Positions 21,655 to 33,321 of a DNA stretch of 64,000 nucleotides are shown here, piece by piece. Source of the stretch: Adiantum capillus-veneris (taxonomy: Eukaryota > Streptophyta > Polypodiopsida > Polypodiales > Pteridaceae). Location: assembly GCA_014529385.2 (NCBI GenBank), contig CM043944.1, positions 60,909,268 to 60,973,267 on the forward strand, read 5' to 3'. The notes below the pieces were generated by a model. It worked only from the letters and a program-made list of their open reading frames with translations. It made no database searches and was not told where the DNA came from. A program made the translations under genes and the position numbers. Position 1 is the stretch's first letter. Each line of letters opens with the position of its first letter.

Positions 21655-24600
21655 TCTGTTCGGAATGTCATCTGTTTACAGCGGATGCGAAGTGAGGGCC
21701 TCTCTCTAGATGCAAATCACCTAGACACGCATCTTGAAGGCACGTGGCTCTATGCATGAAAATTGAGGCTGAGGAAAAAAGATGTCGTGCTTGGCACTGC
21801 CTTGGTTGATATGTATGCCAAATGTGGTGCACTTGAGAAAGCACAAAAAGTGCTTTGGGAGCTTCTTGTCCGGAATGTCGCCTCCTGAAATGCATTGATT
21901 GCAGGATGTGCAAAGCAAGAATAGGGTTGTTGAAAGAAGATGTCATGCTTGGGACTGTCTTGGTCACTATGTATGTCAAATGTGGTGTGCTTGAGAAAGC
22001 ACAAAAAGTGCTTGAGGAGCTTTCTGTCCGGAATGTCACCCCTTGGAATGCACTGATTGGGGGATGTGCGCAATAAGAGCAAGGGCAAAAATCTCTAGGT
22101 TTTTTTTAGCAGATGCAAAGCAAGTATATCTCTCAAAATTCAATCAAGGCATGTGACTCTATGCAAGTGCTCGAGGAGCTTCGTGTCCTGAGTGTGGACT
22201 CTTAGAATGCACTTATTGCATGATTTGCTCCACAAGGGCAGGGCCATCATGCTCTATTTTGTTTTCTACAGATGTGAAGCGCGGGCCTCTCTCCAGATGC
22301 AATCGCATATGCATGCATGAAGGCATGTAGCTCTACGCAAGAAGCTGATATCGGCACAAAAAGTGCTTGAGGAGCTTCCTTTCTAGAATGTCGCCTCTTG
22401 AAATGCATTGATTACGGGATGTGCACAGCAAGAACATGGCTATTGAAAGAAGATGCCATGCTTGGGATTGTCTTGGTCGATATGTATGCCAAATGTGGTG
22501 TGCTTGAGAGAGCACAAAAAGTGCTAGAGCGGTTTTTTGTCCGGTATGGCGCCCCTTGGAATGTACTGATTGAGGGATGTGCGCAACAAGAGCAAAGAAA
22601 GCTCTAGGTTGGTTTTAGCGGATGCAGAGCAAGTATATCTCTCCAAATTCATTCAAGGCATGTGGCTCTATGCAAGTGCTCGAGGAGCTTTATGTCATGA
22701 GTGTGGACTCTTGGAATGCATTGATTGGATGGTTTTCTCCACAAGGACAGGGCCAGAAATCTCTATTTCATTTTTAGCAGATGCGAAGCAAGGGCCTCTC
22801 TCCAGATGCTATCATGTACGCATGCATGAAGCCATGTAGCTCTATGAAAGAAGCTTGTATGGGCACAAAAATTCACAATTATATTGTTAGTCAGAGGTTA
22901 CTGAATGCATATGCTTGCACCTTGAAGGCCATTGATCTTTTGCAGCGCCGTTGACATGGGTGAGAGAATTAATGAGCCCATAGCTGGTCCGATGCTCTTG
23001 GGGAAGCGTATCATGCTCTAGGCTACTTTCAATGGATGCAAAGCAAGTATATCTCTCCAAATTCAGCATCCTATACTTGCGTCTTGAAGGCTATGCTTAC
23101 ATCTTGAAGGCATGTGGCTCTACGCAAGAGCTCAAGGAGCTTCCTTTTTGGAGTGTGGACTCTTGGAATGCTTCGCATCTGGCCTCTCTCCAGATGCAAT
23201 CACCTAGGCATGCATCTTGAAGGCATGTGGCTCTATGCAAGGAAAGTCATGCTTGCGACTATCTTGGTGAATATGTATTCCAAATGTGGTGTGCTTGAGA
23301 TAGCACAAAAGTGCTTAAGGAGCTTTCTGTCCGGAATGTCGCCTCTTGGAATGCACTGATTGCGAGATGTGCGCAACAAAAGCAGGGGCAGAAAGCTCTA
23401 TGTTGTTTTTAGCAGATGCAAAGAAAGTATATCTCTCCAAATTCAATCAAGGCATGTGGCTCTACGCAACTGCTCGAGGAGCTTTGTGTCCTGAGTGTGG
23501 ACTCTTACAATGCGCTGATTGAATGATTTTCTCCATAAGTGCAGGGCCAAGAAGCTCTATTCTAGTTCCAGCAGATGTAAAGTAAGGGCCTCTCTCCAGA
23601 TGCAATCACGTACGCATGCATGAAGGCATGTAGCTCTACTGAAGAAGCTGTTATGGGCACAAAAAGTGCCTGAGCATCTTCCTGTCCAAAATGTCGCCTC
23701 TTGAAATGCATTGATCACGGGATCTGCCCAATAAGAACATGGTTGTTGAAAGGAGATGCCATTCATGGGACTGTCTTGGTCGATATGTATGCCGAATGTG
23801 GTGTGCTTGAGAGAGCACAAAAAGTACTAGAGCAGTTTTCTGTCCGGACTGTCGCCCCTTTGGATGCACTGATTGCGGGATGTCTGCAATAAGAGCAGGG
23901 CAAGAAATCTCTAGGTTGTTTTTAGCGGATGCAAAGCAAGTATATCTCTCCAAATTTAGTCAAGGCATGTGGCTCTACGCAAGTGTTCGAGGAGCTTCAT
24001 GTCCTAAGTGTGGACTCTTGGAATGCGCTGATCAAACGATTTGCTCCACAAGGGCAGGGCTAACAAGCTCTATTCTGTTTTTAATAGATGCAAAGCGAGG
24101 GCCTCTCTCCAGATGCAATCATGTATGCATGCATGAAGGCATGTCCGGAATGTTGCCTCTTGAAATGCATTTATTACGGGATGTACACAAGAAGAACATG
24201 GCTGTTGAAAGAAGATGCCATGCTTGGGACTGTCTTGGTCGATATGTATGCCAAATGTGGTGTGCTTGAGAGAGCACAAAAAGTGCTAGAGCAGTTTTCT
24301 GTCCAGAATGTCGCCCCTTGGAATGTACTAATTGTAGGATGTGCGCAACAGGAGCAGGGCAAGAAAGCTCTAGGTTGTTTTCAGTGGATGCAAAGCAAGT
24401 ATATCTCTCCAAATTCAGTCAAGGCATGTGACTCTATGCAAGTGTTCGAGGAGCTTCATGTCCTGAGTGTGGACTCTTGGAATGCGTTGATGGAATGATT
24501 GGCTCTACAAGGGCAGGGCCAACAAGCTCTATTGTGTTTTTAGCAGATGTGAAGTACGGGCCTCTCTCCAGATGCAATCATGTATGCATGCATGAAGCCA

Positions 24601-26600
24601 TGTAGCTCTACACAAGCTTGTATTGGCACAAAAATTCACAATTATATTGTTAGTCAGAGGCTGTTGGATGCAAAGAGAGGGCCTCACAAAACGTGCCTGA
24701 GGAGCTTCCTGTTTCAATGTCAGGCAAGGTTTCTCTCCCGAATGCCGTCTCTTGGAGTGCATTGATTGCGGGATACACGCAACAGGAGCAGGGCGAGAAA
24801 GCTCTCGGCTGTTTTCAGCAGCTGCAAAGCAGGGGCCTCTCTCCAGATGCAGTCACACATGCATGCATCTTGAAGGCATGTGGCTGTATGCAAGATGTCG
24901 ATATGGGCTTGAAAATTCTCTTTAATAATGGATGTTGTAAAAAATTGTCGTGCTTGGAAATGCCTTGGTCGATATGTATGCCAAATGTGGTGCGGGATGT
25001 TGTCTCTTGGAACATTATGACTGTAGGATATGCCCGACATGGGCCACGCTGGAAGCTGTGGGCTGTTGATATGGGCTTGAAAAATCATGCTCATATTGTT
25101 AGTCAAGGGCTGTTGCAAGACATTGTCGTGCTTGGCAATGCCTTGGTCGATACGTATGCTAAATGTGGTGCACTTCAGATAGCACAAAACGTGCCTAAGG
25201 AGCTTCATGTCCGGAATGGAGTCTCTTTGAGTACATTGATTGCGGGATACGCAAAACAAGAGCAAGGACAAAAAGCTCTCGGCTGTTTTCAGTGGATGCA
25301 AAGCGGGGGCATCTCTCCAGATGCAATCACACACGCATGCATCTGGAAGGCATGTGGCTGTATGCAAGATGCCGATATGGGCTTTAAAATTCGCTCTGCT
25401 ATTGTTAGTTAAGGGCTGTTGCAAAAAATTCTCGTGCTTGGAAATGCCTTGGTCCATATGTATGCTGAATGTGATGCACTTCAGAAAGCACAAAACGTGC
25501 CTGAGGAGCTTCATATCCCAGATGCCATCTCTTGGAGTGCATTGATTGCAAGATACGCGCAATAGGAGCACGAACAGAAAGCTCTCGGCTGTTTCCGGCG
25601 GATCTGAACTGAGGGCCTCTTTCCAGATGCAATCACATACGCTTGAAGGCATATGTCTGTACACAAGATGCCGATGTGGGCCTCTCTCCATATGGTATCA
25701 CCTACGTGTCCACATGAAGACATGTGTCTCTATGCAAGAGGCCGATACGGGCACAAAAAATCTGCTTTTTATTGTTGTTCAGAGGTTGTTGAAATAAGAT
25801 AAGTATGACACAATCTTGGTCGATAAGTATGACACATGTGTTGCGCTTCAGAAAAGTGACGGTTTCTCACCAACCGAAGTCTCTTGGAGTGCTTTTATAT
25901 CCAGTTATGTCAAGCAAGGGTAGGTGAGGAAGCTCTGGAATTAATGTCAAAGATGCAATATGACATGGGCATGTTCTTCATGACCATTTTGCCTGAAATT
26001 TTGCCTGTCGAATGCATTAAATGATGGGAATGGCGTCTCTTTCAATGCATTGGTAGCGGGATACGCACCACAGAAGCAAGTGTGGAAAGCTCTAGGCTAT
26101 TTTCATCTTTCTATCTGTAGTGTGGACTCCTTGAATGCACTCACTTTGGAATGTGTGCAACAAGAGCAAGGCCAATGAGCAATACAGGAAAGAAGTTGTG
26201 CTTGGCTTTGCCTAAGACTATGTGTACGTCACATATGGTACTCTTCAGAACGCACAAAAAGCGCCCAAGGAGCTTCTTGTGCGGAACGCCGCCACAAGAT
26301 CGCAGGAAGGGTCTCTATCCAGATGCAATCAACTACGCCTACACAAGAATCTGGAAGGCATGCGGGTCAGCAAATGCAATCACGTATGCAGCCATAGATA
26401 TTAGAATTCACGATATGATCGCTAATCAACGTTTGTTGGGAGTAGAATTTCATGCTTGGTGGTGGTTTGATCGATATGTATACAAGATGTGGTGTCCTCA
26501 CAATAGCACAAAAACTTCTCGAAGGGTATCCTCCTTGGGGTGTCGTCTCTTGTAGCGGGTTACGTGCAGCAGATGCCCAACATTGTTGATGCAAGGAAGT
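21655..26600 (+). pseudogene. PPR pseudogene cluster
   Basis: About ten degenerate copies of the PPR triplet family lie head to tail. Recognisable S motifs: MYAKCGALEKAQKVL (about 21,810), MYVKCGVLEKAQKVL (21,970), MYAKCGVLERAQKVL (22,475 and 24,245), MYAECGVLERAQKVL (23,785), TYAKCGALQIAQNV (25,155), MYAECDALQKAQNV (25,457) and weaker ones to 26,500. Frames are broken by stops such as TTTTTAGCGGATG in place of TTTTCAGCGGATG, by deletions and by frameshifts. Blocks are duplicated: GAACATGGCTGTTGAAAG-like text recurs near 22,431, 23,736 and 24,194. None could make a full protein. Confidence 0.75.
24693..25412 (+). pseudogene. Longest surviving open PPR segment in the cluster
   Basis: A 239-codon open stretch with P motifs (SWSALIAGYTQQEQGEKALGCF, SLSTLIAGYAKQEQGQKALGCF) and L motifs (HACILKACGCMQDVDMGLK). 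Deleted and frameshifted pieces sit between them (WNIMTVGYARHGPRWKLWAVDMG shows a missing block). It has no proper start and ends at a TAA in VSQG context near 25,410. I read it as a fragment, not a gene. Confidence 0.65.
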
Positions 26601-27024
26601 CCATTGGCGATAGACATTCAATCGCGTGGTGAGTAAGCATTATCATTTTTTTATTTTTGACACTGAGAATGCAATTAATGAACGCATTGAAAATTGCACG
26701 CTACCGTGGGAATGGCACGTTCCCTCGTATTATAAAAATTGAGAAAATTTTGCAAACTCCCCCATGGAAGGAGACTTGCATGTTTTCTTTTTTTTTTTGA
26801 AACATAAAAATGGAACAACAAACAATAACATTGAAATCTTGTATGATCATGAACATTGAGCTTGACAAAACTCTTAACACTCCTTGTGGTTTTTTGCGAG
26901 GTACCCCTCTGAAGCATTACGATCAGTAACCAATTTCTGTGTAGGTACACCACTGAACCACGACGATTAGTATCCCAAACACTCTCAGGTAAAAAAATAT
27001 AACACTCTTTCATGAAAACTCTCT

Positions 27025-27071
<47 letters not shown>

Positions 27072-27479
27072 AATATTTTGTTCAATTTCAATTCGATGGA
27101 ACATAGCTAACGAAGCACTCTAGTTCTAATTTCCGTGCTTACTACTGTGCCCAACGACAACGCGCATCCTCAACGATTCCTCAAATTTCATATTTGGAAT
27201 GAGTATCCCCCCACTCTCTCCCCTCCTTCGCCACGCCTCCTACACCAATCGCCTATTTTTGTCCTACCTGCTCGCCTGCTTCAATAGCTTGCCATCCTTT
27301 GTCCCTGTGCTTGCGGCTAGTATCTGCGCATCTTTAAAGATTCCCCCTGATTTACGAACAAAAATCAACGGGGCCGAGGGTCGGGTTCCTCACCAATAGT
27401 AGCACACATACGCACAAAAGAGGCTTGCACGTCACTATGAGCACAAATACCAGACATGCAAGAGCTTATAGCGTGGCAG
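26601..27479. other. Spacer with CT microsatellite
   Basis: Contains a CT tract at 27,019-27,067 and C-rich sequence before the second PPR leader. It may include promoter sequence of the second PPR locus, but it shows no clear similarity to the region left of 850. No gene recognised. Confidence 0.4.
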
Positions 27480-27623
27480 AAGCTTTGCAGGGATCAGCCC
27501 ACGCTTCGTACCTGGAGTTGCCAAAAAAATCTATATGTGGCGTGTAGGGTCGCGACGCGCAGCTGGGAGCTTACCCTCATAGCAGAAGAGTTGTGTAGGA
27601 ACCGCTGTTTTGCGCGCACACAC

Positions 27624-27641
27624 ACAATGAGTCTTTCTTTT
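27624..27641. repeat. LINE target-site duplication, left copy
   Basis: ACAATGAGTCTTTCTTTT, identical to 30,841-30,858. It includes the PPR start codon. The exact right edge is uncertain by up to four bases because the LINE end adds more T. Confidence 0.9.
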
Positions 27642-27829
27642 TTTTCGAAAAAAAGATCCTTCTATTAGTTACTAAAACTGCCCATAGGGCTACAACCACC
27701 TCTTCAAGGGAGGGCTACAACAACCATGGTAGGAGACTCTCCAATGAAAAAACCAGCATATATACAATGGGGCTAAATCAAGAAATGGGGGGAGGGAAAA
27801 GCCACACAGGTGGTCGGTAGTGCCATCGG

Positions 27830-28500
27830 AGTACACCCTGGACCATGGTGTAGAAAGGCCCAGGACGCCAGAGTCGAAGGAAAGCCTCTCTGCGCTTTTA
27901 CATGCGGTCGGAGTTGCCTTGTAGTCCCTCGAGCTCTCCTCTGAGAGTGTGGATCAGCTCTAGCCAAAAATCGCGAATAGTCTTTGCTGGTGGCACAGGG
28001 CGAGCCTCAAAGATGCGGAAGCAACGGGCCCACCAGATGAACCAGAGTGTCAGGCCACTGATGAGCTCCCAACACTCCTCTCTCTCACTGCACTACTCCT
28101 GTGGAGTAAGCTCTGTAGAGCAAGCTGGAGTGTAGGCCACCCCTCCTACATCACTATCATCCTGCTGGTGGAAGATAGCTCAAACTGAAGTGCCGAGTCC
28201 GTGAGAGTGGACCAAGCCGCTGCTCCCCAAGTGTACTGTCGAGCCGTGGAGAGAGCAGGCATCAGCCGAAGAACTCGAAGCCACACCTACTGGATTGAAG
28301 GACAGTCCCAAAGACAGTGACGCTGACTCTCCACAAGATGGTCACAAGCTGCACATGCGGTCGAGAGACCACTATGCACTAGCCATATCTCAATTGTTGT
28401 AGCTCTGTGTGCGACCAGCCACTGAAACAAGGTGACTCGCCTCGCCTATCTGGAGTCCCACAACCTCTCCCAGAAGGCTGTCAAGAACTCAACTATGAGA
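27830..28500 (-). pseudogene. LINE ORF2 tail, zinc-binding RT C-terminal domain
   Basis: Minus-strand text VTLFQWLVAHRATTIEIWL, then CAACDHLVESQRHCLWDCPSIQ is the typical zinc-binding region after reverse transcriptase in plant LINEs (C-x2-C ... H-C-x3-C). Further on it reads ECWELISGLTLWFIWWARC and IRDFWLELIHTLRGELEG. Stops replace residues at several points (after CPSIQ, and in a position reading MIVM*EGWPTL). The upstream endonuclease and RT palm are absent. Confidence 0.75.
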
Positions 28501-28597
28501 CCCTCCTTCTGCCAATGAGGTGCTGTAGCGGGGCGGGCCTCTCTCTGTGCTGCTAGTATACGTCCCAGTCAAACAGTGTACTGAAAGAACGGGACAC

Positions 28598-30433
28598 CTA
28601 GGTGGTCTGCAGAAGAGAAAGGGTCCCTCCAGAGCCACTCACCAGGATCCCACTGTACTCGTGCCAGTGGACAACACTCCCAAGCCCACAGTCTCCAGTG
28701 TCTAGTCTCAAGAGCTGCTCGGTCAGGATCGATGACACAAGTCCTCCATGAATGTGTACATAGCATGGCAAGCACTGTGTATCGGCAAAGAAGTAAACCA
28801 CAATGTGTGTACATCCTGTTGTATCTGAAGGTGTCACCGCAAACTTGGCCAATGGCCACAAAGTCTGAAGCATGTCTGTAACGCCTAGTTCTCTTATGTG
28901 GTGAGAGAACTCTAGGACCTGTGTGTGCAACCATCCCAATACTGAGTCGAGAGTCCACTTAGTCTGGTCCCTGCCGCAAAGGGGAAAGGAGAAGCCAACT
29001 GCTGAGTCCAAGGCCTCTGTCCCCCTATCTGCAAGGAACAAAACATGGACCCTGAAGCAGGCTGCCTCATGGTCTGCTGAGGGGTCGCCGAGAAAACATG
29101 TAAAGTCGTAGTCGAAGAAGTCCCATCGGCGCCGAATGTCGATGCTCGTCAGACCACGAGGGATACCTGCAAGGGAAGACATATGTTCCTGTAGAGGGGG
29201 TCGCAAGAAAGGTTGTCCCTCTCTCGCCAAGCAACTCGTGGCAAAGGCGCTGCCAAGAGATCTCTTAGTAGTAGGAGAAGGCCCTGCCTCCTGGGTCGAC
29301 TGTGGAACTGAAGCGGGAGGAGGGGGGGGGGAGTAGGAGCAGGGGGGAGCGGTGGAGAAGAGGGGCGGGGGGGAGCGGCAGAGGTAGAGGGACAGGGGAA
29401 AGAGGCGGCGGGAGCAGGAGGCGGGGGGGAGGATAATGAGGAGGGAGGGAACTCTGAGGGGGGAGGGGCTGTCGAGGGTGAAGCTGGGGTGGGGGCGGGA
29501 GCAGGGACCTCATCTTGCTCAAGAGGACCAAACCGGTTCCCCGTGGGAACCCACTGCTGCTGAGTAGGCGCCTGAGGACCACTCTGAGTGCCAGGCTGTC
29601 ATTGTGGCTCCTGTCGTCGTCGACCATAGACCTGCTGCCATCCCTCCTCCGCTGGAGCCCCAGGCTCAAAGGGTGGCTGTGCATGTGTGCGCTGTCTCTG
29701 TCTGTGGCTGCTGGCCAGTCCTCGCAGGCTGGGACTGAGTCTGCGGTGTAGGTCGAGGCCTCCTCCGTGGACAGGCCTTCGCAAGATGGCCCATCTGTTC
29801 GACAAACGAAGCACTGGTTCGGGAGGCCCAAATACTCAACACTTTGTCTAAACCACCCCTCACTCACCCGAGGCAGAAGAATGACTTTCGGGAGCGTGTA
29901 AGTGTCTCTGACCAAAACGCGAACTGAGGGAATGCCAGCTGCCTTGGCAGCTACTGAGGCTGCCGTGCGAGGTGTCTCCAGGACAGCCCCAATGGATGAG
30001 CCTATCCTGGACAAAAGTGGTAAGTACTCCCTCCGCAAACCCGGGAAGCAGACCGAGATGGGGATGTCCGCCTCCTCTACTAGAACATCCGAAGTAGAGT
30101 CGAAACCATGCCTCCACTGTCGAAAGTGGCTCGTGCTGCTCGGATGGTCAATGGACTCGTGGCGATGACCTTGGATGCCATCTCGGAGGTCTCAAACTCG
30201 ATCTGATAGTAACCTCGTCCGAGTATCTGTACATCCAAGATCTTGCCCACCTCTGCGAGAAGGCGGGCCTGGAGAAGGTCACGCAGCTCTCCTCTGCTAG
30301 GTCGGGTGCCGAGAATCTCTGCAGCTAGGCTCGCTTGCTCTGTCGGTGAAAGAGCAAGTCGAATGGTGGGCTCAGCGGGGTCGGGCGAGGGGGCTTCCGA
30401 CGAGTCCCTCTGTGGCGGAGCTAGAGCCTCCAT
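28598..30433 (-). pseudogene. LINE ORF1 (gag-like, DUF4283 and CCHC knuckle), frameshifted
   Basis: Starts MEALAPPQRDSSEAPSP at 30,433. A DUF4283-like domain follows: GRGYYQIEFETSEMASKVI, then after a frameshift near 30,080 SIGAVLETPRTAASVAAK, VLVRDTYTLPKVILLPR and SEGWFRQSVEYLGLPNQCFVC. The zinc knuckle is split by another frameshift: CFVC in one frame and QMGHLAKACP in the next give C-x2-C-x4-H-x4-C. A Pro/Gln-rich stretch with GWQQVYGRRRQ follows. A 210-codon segment (29,230-28,598) of unknown fold, probably the ORF1 C-terminal half, comes after a Pro-rich, frame-disturbed part. ORF1 products bind RNA. At least three breaks make this copy dead. Confidence 0.7.
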
Positions 30434-30790
30434 CTGTGTCTACTATTGTGGCGGAGAAGCTGACGGAGAAAGGACTCTGCAACCGAGCGCACCGAGCACT
30501 ATCCAAAGAACAATGCCCCTGAGCCAATTGGAGGGTGACTTCGGAAAAGAGGAGGCATGGGGGGGGGGGGGGAGTGGATAAGGAGGGCAAGGGGGCGGAA
30601 GCTCTCAAGAGGCAGCGGGCGGGGGGGTAGCGGCACGAGAGGGCAGCGGGTGGGGGTGGGGCAGCGCAAGAGGGGACAGCGGGCGGGAAAATAGCGCGCA
30701 GCAGGAGGGAGGGGGGGGGGGGGGGGGCTGGGCTGCCGCACGTGAGGACAGGCGGGGGTGGGGGGGGCAGCGCAAGGAGGGGGGGGGGAA
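29300..30790. repeat. G-rich tracts on the plus strand of the LINE
   Basis: Two zones (about 29,308-29,500 and 30,557-30,790) are strings of G runs broken by A or C. On the coding minus strand they give Pro/Leu-rich text in ORF1 and in the leader. Long Pro-rich frames here are composition artefacts. Confidence 0.7.
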
Positions 30791-30840
30791 GCAATAGCGA
30801 GCACGTAGTCACGCTTGCCTACACCACGACATCAGAAACT

Positions 30841-30858
30841 ACAATGAGTCTTTCTTTT
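30841..30858. repeat. LINE target-site duplication, right copy
   Basis: ACAATGAGTCTTTCTTTT, matching 27,624-27,641. It is followed directly by GTGAGCTC, as in the intact locus at 1,042. Confidence 0.9.
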
Positions 30859-32298
30859 GTGAGCTCAATCAAAGACTGTGCTAAGAAGAAGGATTTGTAC
30901 CAAGGCAGTAGGATACATGTTGATATTCGCGATAGTGGGTTACTTGAAAAGAACGCATACTTAGGGAACATGTTGGCCAGTATGTATGTCAAGTGCATTG
31001 TAGCTGTCAGGGCACAACAAGTCTTTGACGAGCTTCCCATACGGAACGTCGTCACTTGGAATGCACTAACTGCAGGCTATGCCCAACAGAGGCAGGGCCT
31101 GGAAGCTCTGGGCTGTTTTCAGCAGATGCGAAGCGAGGGCATCTCTCCAGATGCAATCACCTATATATGCATCTTGAAGGCATGTGGCTCTACACAAGAT
31201 GCTGATATGGGGATAAAATTCACGATGATATTGTTAGTCAGGGGCTGTTGCAAAAAAATGTCGTGCTTGGCAATGCCTTGGTCGACATGTATGCCAAATG
31301 TGGTTTACTTCAGAAAGTACAAAGAGTGCTTGAGGGGCTTGGTGTTCGGGACGTTGTCTCCTGGAATGCATTGATTGCAGGATACGCGCAACAGGGGCAA
31401 GGCAAGGAAGCTCTAGACTGTTTTCAGCAGATGCGAAGTGATGGCTTCTCTCCAAATGCAATCACCTACGCGTGCATCTTGAAGGGATGTGGCTCTACGC
31501 AAGATGCTGATATGGGCATAAAAATTCACGCTGATATTGTGAGTCAGGGGATGCTGCAAAAGAATGTCGTGCTTGGCACTGCCTTGGTCGACATGTATGC
31601 CAAATGTGGTTTACTCACAAAGAGTGCTTGAGGAGCTTGGTGGCCGGGACGTCGTCTCTTCGAGTGCACTGCATGTGGCTCTACGCAAGATGCTGATATG
31701 GGCATAAAATTCATGCTGATATTGTTAGTCAGGGCTGTTGCAAAAAGATGTTGTGCTTGGCACTGACTTGGTCGACATGTATGCCGAATGTGGTTTACTT
31801 CAGAAAGCACAAAGGGTGCTTGAGGAGGTTGGTGTCCGGGACGTCGTCTCGTGGCATGCACTGATTGCAGGATATGACCAACAGGGGCAGGGCAAGGAAG
31901 CTCTGGACTGTTTTCAGCGGATGTAAAGGGAGGGCCTCTCTCCAGACACAATCACCTACGCGTGCAGCTTGATGGCATGTGTCACTACGCAAGATGGTGA
32001 CATGGGCATAAAAATTCACGCTGATATTGTTAGTCAAGGGCTGTTGCAAAAAAGTGTCGTGCTTGGCAATTCCTTGGTCGATATGTATGCCAAATGTGGT
32101 GCACTTCAGAAAGCACAAAGAGTGCTTGAGGAGCTTCCTGTCCGGAATGTGGACTCCTGGAATGCACTGATTGCAGGATATGTCAAACAAGGGCATGGCC
32201 AGGAAGCTCTGGGCTGTTTTCAGCAGATGCAAGTCGAGTGTATCCGTCCAAATTCTGTTACGTATACTTTCGTCTTGGAGGGTATGCTTACATCTTGA
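30843..32298 (+). pseudogene. Second PPR gene copy, disrupted
   Basis: Starts MSLSFVSSIKDCAKKKDL, equivalent to 1,027, and ends at the same VTYTFVLEGMLTS-type frameshifted end. Breaks: a lost A near 31,215 (GGATAAAATTCACG against GGCATAAAAATTCACG), a deletion near 31,612 that joins GGTTTACTC to ACAAAGAGTG, a larger deletion with another lost A near 31,670-31,740, and an in-frame TAA at 31,924 where the family has CAA. Between breaks the triplets read as usual (VVLGNALVDMYAKCG, SWNALIAGYAQQGQGKEAL). The LINE sits just upstream, duplicating the start codon. It cannot make a full protein. Confidence 0.85.
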
Positions 32299-33136
32299 AG
32301 CCAAGTGGCATTACACATGGCGCTGACAAGATTCTTGAATTATAAATGATCGAATTTCCAATTCACTGCCCAAATATGGATGAGACAAACACAAGGGGCA
32401 AGCACGGAGCTCACAGACTAAGAAACTACTAGATGGTAGTATCTACAGATTGGAATTGTGCTTGAAAATGAAGCACCAGCTTCCATTTCTACTTTGTAAG
32501 AGGCTACTTCTATGGCCTCTTACACAAGGCACAATTATCCGAAATCAAGGGAATTGGGACAAAGGTTCGCAAGATAGAGGATCTTGAGCCCTAAAATCAG
32601 AATGCTTAGCTTCCAAGTACTTGAAGTGCTATGTAGTCCGCAAGGTCTCCTTCCGTTTGAAGGCTACTTTCTTCTACGAATTGGGCAACTTTGTTTGAGC
32701 GATTTCACTCTCGAGCTAGTCACATGATGTATTGCCATCACTAAATGTTTGGCAAAAGAAATTTTAGCAAATCAATTTAAGCCACGCAAAAAAAGAGGCT
32801 ATTAATGACTCTGTCAATAAGAGGCAAAGTTTACACATTAGCACCTCGACAGTACTGCACTTCGTAAATGGTCATAGAAGATTGAAATATTTAATGGTTA
32901 CAAATAAACTTGAAAAAAGAACATGCATCGGCACAATTTATAGTCTTACTCTCACAAGTTTGTTGGTCTCACTATTGTATAGAATACCTACCAAAAACTG
33001 CGAAGAGGTCACAATTTTTGGTGTCAATATGTGTTATATATATGTATATGTATATCTATATCTATGTATGTATGTATGTATACGTGTGATTATGTTTGTA
33101 ATGTGTATGTATGCATGTATGCGCACGCGCACACGC

Positions 33137-33204
<68 letters not shown>

Positions 33205-33277
33205 TTATTACTAAAAAAAGTGTGTGTGTGATTATGTATGTTGTGCATATGATTATGTTTGTGTGTATACATATATG

Positions 33278-33319
<42 letters not shown>
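33137..33319. repeat. GT/GA microsatellites
   Basis: GT tract 33,137-33,157, GA tracts about 33,157-33,205 and 33,281-33,318. They match the block at 4,241-4,450 in the other PPR locus, with different lengths. Confidence 0.9.

Positions 33320-33321
<2 letters not shown>

Larger units (their letters stand above)
27642..30840 (-). mobile_element. Internally deleted plant LINE (non-LTR retrotransposon)
   Basis: A 3.2-kb insertion flanked by an 18-bp perfect duplication, lying between the leader and the body of the second PPR copy. The locus at 1,027 lacks it. On the minus strand the order is a GC-rich leader (30,840 to about 30,435), ORF1 with a DUF4283-like domain and zinc knuckle, then the zinc-binding tail of ORF2, ending GATCTTTTTTTCGAAAA next to the duplication. 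Endonuclease and nearly all of reverse transcriptase are missing, so it moved with proteins of another copy or lost them after insertion. Long variable target duplication and A/T-rich 3' end are typical of LINEs. Confidence 0.85.

Noticed and set aside
24720-25691. 323-codon minus-strand ORF
   Set aside because: It is longer than the plus-strand ORF opposite it but is the antisense of PPR triplets, with the same shadow peptides as elsewhere.
29265-30812. Pro-rich ORFs of 100-257 codons in two minus frames, as separate genes
   Set aside because: The 257-codon frame holds real LINE ORF1 text followed by a G-rich, frame-disturbed tail; the others are composition artefacts. All are treated as parts of the LINE.
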